From: Brevibacterium permense
GTDB lineage: Bacteria > Actinomycetota > Actinomycetes > Actinomycetales > Brevibacteriaceae
NCBI RefSeq assembly: GCF_025506275.1
Contig: NZ_QYCP01000084.1
Location: 54,363 to 118,362, forward strand
Direction: 5' to 3'
DNA length: 64,000 nucleotides
Of this stretch, positions 35,353 to 45,159 are shown one piece after another; position 1 is the first letter of the stretch, and each line of letters begins with the position of its first letter. Under the pieces are notes generated by a model. That model saw nothing but the letters and a program-made list of their open reading frames with translations, was not told the origin of the DNA and did not search any database. The position numbers were made by a program, and so were the translations under genes.

Positions 35353-38300
35353 GCGTCCACGTCATCACCGCCTCGGCGGGATCTGGCAAGACCTACCGCC
35401 TGACCGAGGTCCTCTCGCAGCGACTCTCACAACCAGCGACGCCAGGGGAGTCCCCACTACGAGCGAGTGATGTCATCGCCACCACCTTCACCGTCCGCGC
35501 CGCCGCCGACCTTGTCGAGAAGACGCAGAAACGCTTGCTCGACGATGGCAACATCGCTGCGGCCGAAGAGATCAGCACCGCACTCATCGGCACCATCAAT
35601 TCGATGTCCGGCCGACTCGTCACCGACTACGCCATCGATGCCGGCTTCTCCCCGGAGCTCCGCGTCCTCGACGAAACGGAGCAGGCAAGTGTCTTCGCCG
35701 CAGCTGTTGATGAAGTCGTCGCCGAGGCCGAAGCAACCCACCGGGACCTCCTCCTGCGGACGGGCCACAACGGCAGCCCTGACGACCAGGGCTCGTGGGG
35801 CCACGGTCCGATCGTTTGGTCACGACTCGTCAAGGCTGTGGCGGAGGCTGCACGGGCGAACCACCTCGGCGAGGCTGAACTGCGCTCCTCCGCCCGAGCC
35901 TCGGCAGAACTGTACCTTTCGGCGCTTCCAGAGAAACGTTCCGACGAACGACAGACCTGGCGCGATTGTCTGGCCAGCGACATCGAGGAACTTCGCACCG
36001 CGCTCAACAGCGCGCTAGACGATGCACCGCCATCGGTCGAATCTCGCGTAACCGTGAAGAAGGGCAGCATTCCAAACGTTGAGGACAGCCTCGCAGGGCT
36101 GGAGAAATTCCTGCGTAACCTCGATGTCCACGCCGAGGAGGCCAAACCCTTCGCACACGTCCCATGGTCGACGTGGGCGAAGGTGGCCGAGGCGAAGTAT
36201 CCGGCCGGACCGCGCGGAAAGACAATGGGCAAGATTCCGCTCGAGATCCTCGAGAACTCCAGCGGGCCTCTCGCGTCCGATCAGCTGTTGACCAACAGTG
36301 CCTTCCACGATGACATCGAGGCGCTCATCAACCTGGTCATCGACACCGCGATCGCCTCACTGAGCGCCTACGAGGAACAGAAGAACCGCCTCGGCGTGAT
36401 GGACTTCGTCGATCAGGAAGTCCGCGCGCTCCACCTGCTCCAGTCAAACGAACGGGTGCGATCTTCGATCGCCTCCCGGTACCGACTGCTGGCCGTCGAC
36501 GAGTTCCAGGATTCGTCTCCCATCCAACTGGCGATCTTCATGGAGCTGGCAGACCTCGTCGACGAGGTCATCTGGGTCGGTGACCGCAAACAGGCAATCT
36601 ACGGCTTCCGCGGTGCCGATCCGGACCTGATGAATGAGGTCTTCTCCGCACTCATCAATGGCACGACTGATCTGGGCACGGCCACCTCGGAGAACCTCGG
36701 CGCCTCGTGGCGGTCGACGGATGCGCCCCTCGAACTGTCGAACACGCTGTTCGGCCAGGTGTTCTCCGATCAGCCGATCGACGAGGTGACACTGAGCATC
36801 CCACCGCAGCGTGAGCACCTGCGCAGCATCGGCAGCAGGGAACTGTGGGTTCCGAACTCGGACAAAGGAAAGGACGCGCAGTCGGACAGTCGGATGGTGC
36901 GAACTATCGCCGAGGGGGTCACTGACCTTCTCAAGCGCTCGCCTCAACTGCCGGATGGTCCCGTCAGCCAAGGCGATATTGCGGTCCTCATGCGCACGAA
37001 TACGCAGGTGGCTTCCGTCGTCGCCGAGCTTCGAACGCGGGGCATTCGTGCGGTCGGGTCGACGACCGATCTGCTCTCGACGAGGGAAGGACAGTTCGTC
37101 GCCGCTGGTTTGGCCACTGTCGTCGACCCCGACGACAGTGTGGCGCTGGCCGAGCTCGTCACCTTGATGCCGGACCACAGCAGACACGACACGTGGTTCG
37201 AAGACACGGCGAGGATCACCGATAAGGAACAGCGACACAAGCATCCGCAGGAATTGTGGCATGATCCGACGCTGACCGCCCTGTCCGAACTGGCAGTCAA
37301 TGCCGCCCATCACTCGTCGGTCGAACTGCTGCTTGCGATCATCGACGCGCTCGACCTGCCGCAGAGAATCAAATCTTGGACGACTCCGGAATCACGCCTG
37401 GCGACACTGGATGCGCTATGCCAGATCGCGGGGGAGTACGAGGACGCGGCGCACCAGACACGGATGCCGGTGACGCCCGCAGGACTGCTCGATCATCTCA
37501 AAGAAGCGGCCACAGCGTACGAGCAGACCTCGGCTCACGACGCTGTGCTGGTGACGACAATGCACCAGTCCAAAGGGCTGCAGTGGCCGGTCGTGGTCGT
37601 CGGGATCCCGATCGATAAGGACTATGGGCACAGGGAGATCAATGTGGAGAAGGCCCCGATCTTCGACGCCCGACGTCCCTTGGCGAACCGCTCACTGCGC
37701 TACCTTCCGGGTGTGCTGAAGAACTATGGGCCACTGAAGCAGCGACTCGGTGAGCTCGACGTCGTCAGCCGGGCCCAGGACGCTGAAGACAGGGAGACTA
37801 CGCGTCTGCTCTACGTCGCGCTCACCCGGGCTGAGTGCCACAGCATCATGGCGTTCGGCGATCCGGCAGGCAGGCTGAACGTGCTCAGTGCTTCGGTCGA
37901 TGACGAACTCCTGCAGTGGGACGTTCCGACAGCCACGGACGGCGATTCCATTGCTGTGAACGAGGCCGGCACGATACAGATCGCGGCCCGGCGCCGAACA
38001 GGCGACGATGGCGGCGCAAACCCGCATACTCTGCCGATTCGTATCAATGCCTATTCGCTCGAGGCCGAGGACGACGGCGAGCAGTCGCTCGAACCGTCAG
38101 CTCCGTCCTTCTACGCAGCTACGGACGTCCCTGCCCGACAACCGGCTGAGACGCCACTCCATCGTCCAGCACGGTTCACCGCCAGCGGGGTACCTTCCGA
38201 CGGTGTCCAGGCTGATGTGGCACTCATTGCCAACTTGGGGGAGCCCTTAGTCGCAAAGGGAGGTAAGGACTGGGACCGGATCGGTGATGCCGTGCATACC

Positions 38301-38762
38301 TACCTCGGTCTGCCGCTGAGCAAGCTGCCGCACGAAGCCGCCTACGAAGCGGCCGAACGGATCCTGTCCAGGTGGGACGCAGGCCGCGTGCTGACTCCCG
38401 AGAATCTCACCGAGCTGGGACGCCGGTGGACTGGGTGGATCGCATCAACGTACCCCGACGCCGAGGTGGTCACGGAGTCCCCGATCGCGTGGCGCAATGA
38501 TGATGGCCAGGTCATGGAGGGGTGGATCGATGCGCGGTTGGTGTTGCCGAATGGCGTACACATCCTTGTCGATCACAAGTCCTATCCCGGTACTGACCCG
38601 ATCGAGCATATCCGTGAGAACTACCTCGGCCAGTTGGAAGTGTACGCGCAAGCATTGCGCGATACGTTTGGCAATCTGCCAGAGCAGGTTCTCATTCATC
38701 TGCCGCTGCTTGGCGCCATTGCCGAGGTCCGCCTGCTCATTGCGCAGGCGACTACGAGCTGA
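35349..38762 (+). CDS. AddA-like UvrD/Rep (SF1) helicase with C-terminal PD-(D/E)XK nuclease
   Basis: A 1137-residue helicase-nuclease. SF1A motifs are Walker A ASAGSGKT (8-15), motif II AVDEFQDSS (near 382), motif III GDRKQAIYGFRGAD (near 411), TTMHQSKGLQWPVVVV (near 736) and motif VI RLLYVALTRAE (near 818). The C-terminal nuclease shows WDRIGDAVH (~978), GWIDARLV (~1058), ILVDHKSY (~1073) and QLEVYAQAL (~1095). AddA/RecB-type enzymes unwind and degrade double-strand ends. The ATG overlaps the stop of the AddB-like gene. Together they resemble AddAB but sit in a defence island rather than a housekeeping context. A second, chromosomal recombination nuclease is expected elsewhere. Confidence 0.9.
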   Translation: MSVHVITASAGSGKTYRLTEVLSQRLSQPATPGESPLRASDVIATTFTVRAAADLVEKTQKRLLDDGNIAAAEEISTALIGTINSMSGRLVTDYAIDAGFSPELRVLDETEQASVFAAAVDEVVAEAEATHRDLLLRTGHNGSPDDQGSWGHGPIVWSRLVKAVAEAARANHLGEAELRSSARASAELYLSALPEKRSDERQTWRDCLASDIEELRTALNSALDDAPPSVESRVTVKKGSIPNVEDSLAGLEKFLRNLDVHAEEAKPFAHVPWSTWAKVAEAKYPAGPRGKTMGKIPLEILENSSGPLASDQLLTNSAFHDDIEALINLVIDTAIASLSAYEEQKNRLGVMDFVDQEVRALHLLQSNERVRSSIASRYRLLAVDEFQDSSPIQLAIFMELADLVDEVIWVGDRKQAIYGFRGADPDLMNEVFSALINGTTDLGTATSENLGASWRSTDAPLELSNTLFGQVFSDQPIDEVTLSIPPQREHLRSIGSRELWVPNSDKGKDAQSDSRMVRTIAEGVTDLLKRSPQLPDGPVSQGDIAVLMRTNTQVASVVAELRTRGIRAVGSTTDLLSTREGQFVAAGLATVVDPDDSVALAELVTLMPDHSRHDTWFEDTARITDKEQRHKHPQELWHDPTLTALSELAVNAAHHSSVELLLAIIDALDLPQRIKSWTTPESRLATLDALCQIAGEYEDAAHQTRMPVTPAGLLDHLKEAATAYEQTSAHDAVLVTTMHQSKGLQWPVVVVGIPIDKDYGHREINVEKAPIFDARRPLANRSLRYLPGVLKNYGPLKQRLGELDVVSRAQDAEDRETTRLLYVALTRAECHSIMAFGDPAGRLNVLSASVDDELLQWDVPTATDGDSIAVNEAGTIQIAARRRTGDDGGANPHTLPIRINAYSLEAEDDGEQSLEPSAPSFYAATDVPARQPAETPLHRPARFTASGVPSDGVQADVALIANLGEPLVAKGGKDWDRIGDAVHTYLGLPLSKLPHEAAYEAAERILSRWDAGRVLTPENLTELGRRWTGWIASTYPDAEVVTESPIAWRNDDGQVMEGWIDARLVLPNGVHILVDHKSYPGTDPIEHIRENYLGQLEVYAQALRDTFGNLPEQVLIHLPLLGAIAEVRLLIAQATTS

Positions 38763-38840
38763 GGAGGCGCCTGATCTCCATGGCGGCGGGCAGAATGTCA
38801 CGAAGCTGAAACACATGACATATGCAGAGATTGAGATCAT

Positions 38841-38869
38841 CGAGCGGGCGCGTCCTTGTTTGCCGCTCG
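38841..38869. terminator. Possible hairpin between convergent addA-like and hsdR genes
   Basis: CGAGCGG (38841-38847) and CCGCTCG (38863-38869) form a 7-base GC-rich stem with a 15-base loop in the 156-base gap between two convergent genes. There is no U tract. A 35-codon plus-strand frame (38815-38922) also spans the gap but has no ribosome site. Confidence 0.3.
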
Positions 38870-38918
38870 GACGACAGGCGGGCTTGTACTCTGGCTTCAA
38901 CCGCAGCAGAGGCAACGG

Positions 38919-41900
38919 TTAGTGACTTCGAACTTCGCTCGTCTTGTCTTTAGCCGTCGAGTAATCGCCGATCGTGCGATAGTTGTCCAATTTGACCTCT
39001 GCCGGGTGCAGATCGACACGTTGCGAATGGTAGAAAGCGCGGCCGATCAGCTGACGCGCCCGCTCGGCGTTCGCATCGCCGGCGAAAATGATCTCGCTGA
39101 CCCGGCTCAACACGTCCCCGGCACCAAGGACAGCCTCGTCGGTGCCCGCTTGGAGATCTGGACTCTCCTCGAACTGTGACTCGCTGTTCGACTTGGCCTG
39201 TTGCACGAGAGTCTCATCTTCGCCGAGTTTCGAGAGGATCGTCGACACTGCGCCCTGGGTGGTCTCCTCGGACTCTCCGAGCATGGTCGAGAGTTCACGG
39301 ACGACCTCCAGCAGCGCGACCAACTTGGGATCACGAGGCTCGCCGGACCCGACTGCCGTCGTCCCGGTGATCTCGCCCCCGGCCGAGATGTCGATGTCGA
39401 CCGGTTGCTCCTCGACGAGCTGGAGGCGGGTCAGTTCGACGTCGGAGAGGTCGATGGTCTCGGAGACCTCGGTATCCTTCAGCTGCGGCGCGAGAAGCCG
39501 CAGGTAGATGGCCTTCTTCGCCAGATCGGTGTCCTCGTAGTCGACGACCTGGGTCATGAAATCGTAGAAACTGATGAACGAGGACGTGTTCTTGCGAAAC
39601 AGGTCGAGCTCGTTGAGCTCGATGCGATCCTCGGTCAGCTGCGCATGCTTCCACCGGTCGCGGAATCGTTTCTTCGCTGGGTCGAGGCTCTTCGAGATCT
39701 TCCCGTTGACCTTCGACCCTGCTCCCGTGCCCTCAGTCAAGAAGACCGTCGCGACCTGCTCGACCTCCTCGTCCTCATAGATGTCTGCACCGTCGAGCTT
39801 GGACACGATGTCCCAGATGAGGTTCGGATCAGTCGACTCGTCGATCTGCGCGTCGTTGAAGTAGGGCTCGAAGGACTCTTGGATCTCGGCAGAGTCGTTG
39901 ACGAAGTCGACGACCTGGGTCATCCCCGCGGTCTTCTTCGTCCCCTTCGCCGTCGTGTGGGTGCGGTTCAACCGGGACAAGGTCTGGACGGCAGTGATGC
40001 CCGAGAGCTTCTTGTCGACGTACATGGCGCACAGCAGCGGCTGATCGAACCCGGTTTGGAACTTGTTGGCCACGATCATCACCCGGTACTGATCGCTCTT
40101 GAACTCCTGGCGCAGGTCCCGCGCACCCGAGTTCATCGTCGCCTCGGTCAAGGACTCCAGCCCGAGTACGGCACTGGTCTGCGCGTCCTCGACAGTACCG
40201 GAGAACGCGACGAGGGTCTCGTAGTCGAGTCCCTTGGACCTGATGTACCGATCGATCTCACGCTTGTACCGAACCGCCCCGAGCCGGTTGGGGGAGACGA
40301 CCATGGCCTTGGCAGACCCGTCGAGCAAATGGGCAACGTTGTCGCGGAAGTGCTCGACGATGATCGCGGCCTTCTGCGCGATCGTCGTCGGGTTCACCCG
40401 CACCCACTGCATCACGGACTTCTTCGCCTTGGTCTCATCGACCTTGACGTCGAGCGAGCCGGCCACCTTCTCGCCGAGGTCGAAGTACATCTTGTATGTC
40501 CGGTACCCGCGCAGCACGTCGAGAATGAACTCCTCCTCGATCGCCTGCTTCATCGAGTACAGGTGGAACGGCCTGGGCTCTCCCTCGTCGCTGTCACGGT
40601 GTCCGAACAGCTCGAGAGTCTTCTTCTTGGGCGTCGCGGTGAAAGCGAAGAACGAGACTCCCTCGTGTGACGCGCGCGCCGACATCTCCTGGCTGAGCAT
40701 CCGATTGATCATCATCTGCTCGGCGTCGACCTCGACCTCACCGGTCTCGGCGAGCTCGTCCTTCTGCTCGGCCGTGAGCACGCTCTTGAGCTGTGCCGCG
40801 GTGTTGCCCGACTGCGACGAGTGGGCCTCATCGGCGATGACGGCGAACCGCCGCCCTTTGAATACCTTAGGGTCCTGCAGCTTGCTGAGGATGAACGGGA
40901 AGGTCTGGATCGTGACGACCACGATCAGTTTGCCAGACTCGATGGCATGCCCCAGGGCTCCGGACTTGGATGCCGTGTTCTCCTCGTCGAGCGCGGCGTA
41001 CTCGCGGATCGCCCTGTCGTCGATGGTCCCCACGATCGACTGGTTGTCGGTATCGATCTGCCGGATCGCCTCCTGCAGCTGCGCATCGAGGACGTTGCGG
41101 TCGGTGACCACGATGACGGTATCGAAGACCTTCTCGTTGTCGACCTGGAGGCGTGCCAGACGGTGTGCGAGCCAGGCAATCGAGTTGGTCTTCCCCGACC
41201 CGGCCGAGTGCTGGATGAGGAACCGCCTGTCGGGGTCGGGATCGGTCACCGCTCGCCCGAGCCTCTCGACGACGTCCCACTGGTGGAACCGAGGGAAGAT
41301 CAGCGTGTACGAGCGCTTCTGCCGGCCGGTGCTGTCACGGGTCCGGGACTCCGAGATCCAGATGAAGCGCGAGAGAATCGCCAGCCACGCATCGCGCTGG
41401 AGCACCTGCTCCCAGAAGTACGCGGTCCTCTGACCGTTCGGGTTCAGCGGGTTGCCGGCACCCCCGTCTTCGGTGCCACGGTTGAACGGCAGGAACCTCG
41501 TCTTGCCGCCGTCGAGCTTAGTGGTCATCCAGACCTCGTCCTCGGACACGGCGAAGTGCACGAGCGCCCTGGTGCCGTTGCCGAGCAGCGCAAAGGGCTT
41601 CTTCCCCTTGGGGTGGAGCACCCGCTCCCTGTACTGCTGCTTGGCGTTCTCAACCGTCTGGGTGTTCTCCGTCTTCACCTCGGCCGTGGCGACGGGGACA
41701 CCGTTGAGGAAGAACACCAGGTCGATGGACTTGTTGCCATCGCCGTAGTGGACCTGCCGCATCACGCGCAGCCGATTCGCCTCGTACCGGGCCAGCGTCG
41801 ATGGGTTGAGTGAAGTCTCCGGCTTGGCTTGCATCATGTCGAACTTCGCCGACCCGGCACCGAGACCTGCGACGTTGAAGCCCTTGCGCAGGGTGCGCAG

Positions 41901-42173
41901 GGCACCCTCGCGGTCCGTCATCGGCTTGTCCAGGCTCGCGACGAGACGGTCGAGCAGCATGTTCCGGCGCTTGTGCTCATCGGGCGAGCCGGGCTTGATG
42001 AACTTCTCGAATGCCGCCTTCTGGGTCTCCTGGAGCCAGGCGAAGACGTCCTCGGGCACGAGTGCGCGATCGACGTCGTAGAGGTCATCGTTCTCGGAGT
42101 ACAGCCATCCGTTCGCGGCGAGGTGTTCGGCAAGCTCGCGTTCGAACTCGATCTCCTTATGCTGCCCGCTCAT
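38919..42173 (-). CDS. hsdR: Type I restriction enzyme, motor/endonuclease subunit
   Basis: A 1084-residue HsdR. The N-terminal nuclease has Asp151 in SIDLVFFLNG and Glu165/Lys167 in ATAEVKTEN, the PD-(D/E)XK core. The SF2 translocase follows with Walker A SAGSGKT (323-329), DEAH (448-451) in VIADEAHSSQSG, and FTATPKKKTLELFG as motif III. A helical C-terminal domain binds the methylase core. Type I enzymes translocate DNA from an unmodified site and cut at a distance. The ATG overlaps the hsdS stop by 4 bases (ATGA), so it is the last gene of an hsdM-hsdS-hsdR operon read leftward. It is intact with no frameshift. Confidence 0.96.
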   Translation of the reverse strand: MSGQHKEIEFERELAEHLAANGWLYSENDDLYDVDRALVPEDVFAWLQETQKAAFEKFIKPGSPDEHKRRNMLLDRLVASLDKPMTDREGALRTLRKGFNVAGLGAGSAKFDMMQAKPETSLNPSTLARYEANRLRVMRQVHYGDGNKSIDLVFFLNGVPVATAEVKTENTQTVENAKQQYRERVLHPKGKKPFALLGNGTRALVHFAVSEDEVWMTTKLDGGKTRFLPFNRGTEDGGAGNPLNPNGQRTAYFWEQVLQRDAWLAILSRFIWISESRTRDSTGRQKRSYTLIFPRFHQWDVVERLGRAVTDPDPDRRFLIQHSAGSGKTNSIAWLAHRLARLQVDNEKVFDTVIVVTDRNVLDAQLQEAIRQIDTDNQSIVGTIDDRAIREYAALDEENTASKSGALGHAIESGKLIVVVTIQTFPFILSKLQDPKVFKGRRFAVIADEAHSSQSGNTAAQLKSVLTAEQKDELAETGEVEVDAEQMMINRMLSQEMSARASHEGVSFFAFTATPKKKTLELFGHRDSDEGEPRPFHLYSMKQAIEEEFILDVLRGYRTYKMYFDLGEKVAGSLDVKVDETKAKKSVMQWVRVNPTTIAQKAAIIVEHFRDNVAHLLDGSAKAMVVSPNRLGAVRYKREIDRYIRSKGLDYETLVAFSGTVEDAQTSAVLGLESLTEATMNSGARDLRQEFKSDQYRVMIVANKFQTGFDQPLLCAMYVDKKLSGITAVQTLSRLNRTHTTAKGTKKTAGMTQVVDFVNDSAEIQESFEPYFNDAQIDESTDPNLIWDIVSKLDGADIYEDEEVEQVATVFLTEGTGAGSKVNGKISKSLDPAKKRFRDRWKHAQLTEDRIELNELDLFRKNTSSFISFYDFMTQVVDYEDTDLAKKAIYLRLLAPQLKDTEVSETIDLSDVELTRLQLVEEQPVDIDISAGGEITGTTAVGSGEPRDPKLVALLEVVRELSTMLGESEETTQGAVSTILSKLGEDETLVQQAKSNSESQFEESPDLQAGTDEAVLGAGDVLSRVSEIIFAGDANAERARQLIGRAFYHSQRVDLHPAEVKLDNYRTIGDYSTAKDKTSEVRSH

Positions 42174-43429
42174 GCTGCCGTCCTCACGTCGATCTGGCCG
42201 GTGACTGCTGCGGTGATGAGTGCCGCGCGGCGCTCCTGCGAGAGAGCAATGAGGTCTTCGGATTCGGAGATAATCTCATCGATTCGGGAGGTCTGTTCGT
42301 CGATCTCATCGCTGATCGCCTCCTGCACGTCAAATGGCGGAAGAAGCCACGGGAGGTCGGCGAGCTCTTCGCGGTTCACCTTTGGCATCTTCACTCGCAT
42401 TGATCGCTCGGTGACGTAATCGTGGATCGGCCGGGAGAGCATCTGATACAACGCGTAGCGGTTCGATACTCGATCGCTATCGAAGCTGATGGGATACATA
42501 TCCGCGCTACAAAGGCAGTCGCACGGAGCAGTCACTGCCTTATTAAGTGTTGGACGAATTTTTGAATAGACGATTTGTCCACTTTTAACTCGGTACTTAC
42601 TGGAATCTGCTCCCTGTGCGTCCGCTGTCTCGATTGCGAGCAGCCGGCCTGTATTCCGCTCAACATGATTAGGCGCAATGAGCACATCGTGCATGACGTC
42701 TCCAACCTTGGGGTCAACCATGACGTTGCCGATTGTGGCGACAAATCTAAACCGTGTTAGCCTCCACGAAGCGGGGACGAAATCCAGCCATTTGCTTGAG
42801 ACTTCGGTCATGTCTGCGTGGCGATCGAGGCCGCGCGTTACGAGCCGAGTCACTAACGACCGACGTCGTTCCCTCAGCGTTTCGATGAGGCCGCGCTGCT
42901 CGGTGATCAACTCATCGATCTTCTGCGTCTCACGGTCCAGATAGTCAGCAATATCTCGCTGCTCGTCGAGGGGCGGTATGGGCAACGCGATTCTCTTCAT
43001 AGCTGAATATCTTGTGGACCACAGGTCCGCAACTATGCCACTTCCCCACCTGTAGAACTCTTCTTGGAAAGCTGAGCTTCTAAGTAGGTGGTGGGCGAAA
43101 TTGAGATCGAGGCCCTCCCGTGGGCGGAGGACGGTGTAAACAACAGAGACACTGCCGTCCAGCTCGGAAATTCCCGAGGAGCCCTTACGGTCTGAGCGAG
43201 AATTAATGACGAAATCGCCTGCTCGCACGAGTTTACGGACATCCCCATTTTGGGACTTGGCGACATCGCTCAGCTGGGGCACTACCCCACCCTTTGTGAC
43301 CGACAGTGCTGGAAACTCGCTATCGCTCACGGACTCCTTGCGCTCATCAAAGAGTGTCCCTACCGGAGTAAGTCTCCAATGGCGCGGAAGGGATCCGATC
43401 CACTCCGGGGCCTCCTGAACATCACTCAC
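42170..43429 (-). CDS. hsdS: Type I restriction-modification specificity subunit
   Basis: A 419-residue HsdS with two target-recognition domains. Each is followed by a conserved coiled-coil spacer: LPIPPLDEQRDIADYLDRET with LRERRRSLVTRLVTRGL, then LPPFDVQEAISDEIDEQTSR with LSQERRAALITAAVTGQ at the end. The recognition domains start EWIGSLPRHWRLTPVGTLF and WLDFVPASWRLTRFRFVATI. Each domain reads one half of a bipartite DNA target; the target cannot be predicted. It starts with GTG at 43429, overlapping the hsdM stop by 4 bases. The recognition-domain DNA is visibly more AT-rich than hsdM and hsdR, a usual sign of recombinational exchange. Confidence 0.95.
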   Translation of the reverse strand: MSDVQEAPEWIGSLPRHWRLTPVGTLFDERKESVSDSEFPALSVTKGGVVPQLSDVAKSQNGDVRKLVRAGDFVINSRSDRKGSSGISELDGSVSVVYTVLRPREGLDLNFAHHLLRSSAFQEEFYRWGSGIVADLWSTRYSAMKRIALPIPPLDEQRDIADYLDRETQKIDELITEQRGLIETLRERRRSLVTRLVTRGLDRHADMTEVSSKWLDFVPASWRLTRFRFVATIGNVMVDPKVGDVMHDVLIAPNHVERNTGRLLAIETADAQGADSSKYRVKSGQIVYSKIRPTLNKAVTAPCDCLCSADMYPISFDSDRVSNRYALYQMLSRPIHDYVTERSMRVKMPKVNREELADLPWLLPPFDVQEAISDEIDEQTSRIDEIISESEDLIALSQERRAALITAAVTGQIDVRTAA

Positions 43430-45159
43430 GCTTCCACCGCCTTCAGCAGCGTGAGGATCTTGGCGACCTTGGCTTCGAGGTCCTTATCGATTTCCTCGAG
43501 TGGCCGCGGTGGTACGTACTTGTAGAAGATCCGCGTGAACGGGATCTCATATCCGACCTTGGTCTTCTTGTGATCCATCCACGCGTCAGGCACGTGCGGG
43601 GCCACCTCGGCATCGAAGTATGCCTCAATAGTCGCGTCCTTGCCGCGTGCACCCTCGGTGTTGCCGCCGTAGGTGAACGGCACGTTCTCGGTATCGCGCT
43701 TCTTGCTGTCGGGCTTCGGCTTGCCCTTGCGGTCGTGGATCACCTCACCGTCGTCATCCAGCAGTGGACGCTCGACAGTGATCGTCCAGTAGCCGAACTC
43801 GCTAGTGGGCAGGATCTTGGAGTGCTCGCCATCCTCGTGAGCGTCGTATATGCCTACGATCTCGTCGCGCTGGTCAACCGAGATCTCGCGACGCTTGGAG
43901 CCCATGCCTTTGCGCATCTTCGTCCACATGCCGCTGGCGTCGATGAGCTGGACGGTGCCGCGGCGCTCGGGCTGCTTGTCGTTGTCGAGGATCCACACAT
44001 AGGTGGCGATGCCGGTGTTGAAGAACATGTCGGTCGGCAGCGCGATGATCGCGTCGACGAGGTCCTCCTCGAGCAGCCACTGCCGGATCTTGCTGGGCCC
44101 TGACTCGGCTGCACCGGTGAACAGGGGCGAGCCGTTGAGGACGATGCCGGCACGTCCACCGCCCTCGTGAGCGGGACGCATCTTGGACACGAGGTGCTGG
44201 AGGAAGAGCATCTGCCCATCGCTGACGGACGGGAGTCCGGCGTTGAACCGGCCGAGGCCGCCGGTGCGCGCCTCCTCCTTGACGAAGTCCTCGGCGGCCT
44301 TCCAGTCGACGCCGTAGGGCGGGTTCGACAGACAGAAGTCGAAGGTCCGGCGGTAGAACTCGTCCTTGATGAGGGTGTCGCCCTTGCGGATGTTGCCGAT
44401 GTCCTGGCCCTTGGAGATCATGTCCGACTTGCAGATGGCGTAGGACTGGGCGTTGATCTCCTGGCCGTACAGGGTGAGACGCGCATTGGGGTTGCGGCGG
44501 TGCAGTCGTTCCTCCGCGACCGAGAGCATGCCGCCGGTGCCCGCGGTGGGGTCGTAGACGGTGCGCACGACACCTTCGCCGGTCAGCGACTCCTGCTCCT
44601 CGGCGAAGAGGAGGTCGACCATCAGGCGGATCGCATCGCGCGGTGTGTAGTGCTCGCCGGCCTCCTCGTTCGAGGCTTCAGCGAATTTGTAGATGAGGTG
44701 CTCATACAGGTCGCCCATGTCGGCGTTGGTGATCGCCTTGGGGTGTAGGTTGACCCCCGCGAACTTCTCGACGACGAGGTAGAGGCGGTTGTTGTCATCG
44801 AGGGTGTTGATGACCTGCTCGAAGCCGAACTGCTCGAACACGTCGATGTTGGACGAGAAACTCGTGACGTACTCGATGAGGTTCTCGCGCAACTGGTCCG
44901 GGTCCTTGAGTAGCCGGTCGAAGTCGTATTGGCTCGTATTGAAGAACGAGAGACCCGTAGCTCGACGCATCTGTGCCTCGAGGACACCGCCGGAGTACTT
45001 CGACGCTAGGGTCCGCATGTTGTCGCGCGTGGTCGCCATCAAGGCATCGAGGCGGCGCAGGATCGTGAAGGGAAGGACGACGCTGCCGTATTGGTGCGGC
45101 TTGTAGACTCCGCGAAGCTGATCGGCGATCGACCAGACGAAGGGACCCAGATGACTCAT
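43426..45159 (-). CDS. hsdM: Type I restriction-modification DNA adenine methyltransferase subunit
   Basis: A 577-residue HsdM, an N6-adenine methyltransferase. It has the N-terminal HsdM bundle (GPFVWSIADQLRGVYKPHQY), SAM-binding motif I DPTAGTGG (203-210) and catalytic motif IV NPPY (279-282). YTPRDAIRLMVDLL precedes motif I, as is standard in the family. It methylates the site chosen by HsdS to protect the host and is needed with HsdR for restriction. AGGA lies before the ATG at 45159. It is the first gene of the three-gene leftward operon. Confidence 0.96.
   Translation of the reverse strand: MSHLGPFVWSIADQLRGVYKPHQYGSVVLPFTILRRLDALMATTRDNMRTLASKYSGGVLEAQMRRATGLSFFNTSQYDFDRLLKDPDQLRENLIEYVTSFSSNIDVFEQFGFEQVINTLDDNNRLYLVVEKFAGVNLHPKAITNADMGDLYEHLIYKFAEASNEEAGEHYTPRDAIRLMVDLLFAEEQESLTGEGVVRTVYDPTAGTGGMLSVAEERLHRRNPNARLTLYGQEINAQSYAICKSDMISKGQDIGNIRKGDTLIKDEFYRRTFDFCLSNPPYGVDWKAAEDFVKEEARTGGLGRFNAGLPSVSDGQMLFLQHLVSKMRPAHEGGGRAGIVLNGSPLFTGAAESGPSKIRQWLLEEDLVDAIIALPTDMFFNTGIATYVWILDNDKQPERRGTVQLIDASGMWTKMRKGMGSKRREISVDQRDEIVGIYDAHEDGEHSKILPTSEFGYWTITVERPLLDDDGEVIHDRKGKPKPDSKKRDTENVPFTYGGNTEGARGKDATIEAYFDAEVAPHVPDAWMDHKKTKVGYEIPFTRIFYKYVPPRPLEEIDKDLEAKVAKILTLLKAVEA

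Noticed and set aside
38815..38922. 35-codon plus-strand frame between the AddA-like gene and hsdR
   Set aside because: No ribosome site, no family, and it sits in the convergent gap where a hairpin is more likely.
39201..40670. 489-codon plus-strand frame inside hsdR
   Set aside because: It is a complement of helicase codons; hsdR is intact through this region.
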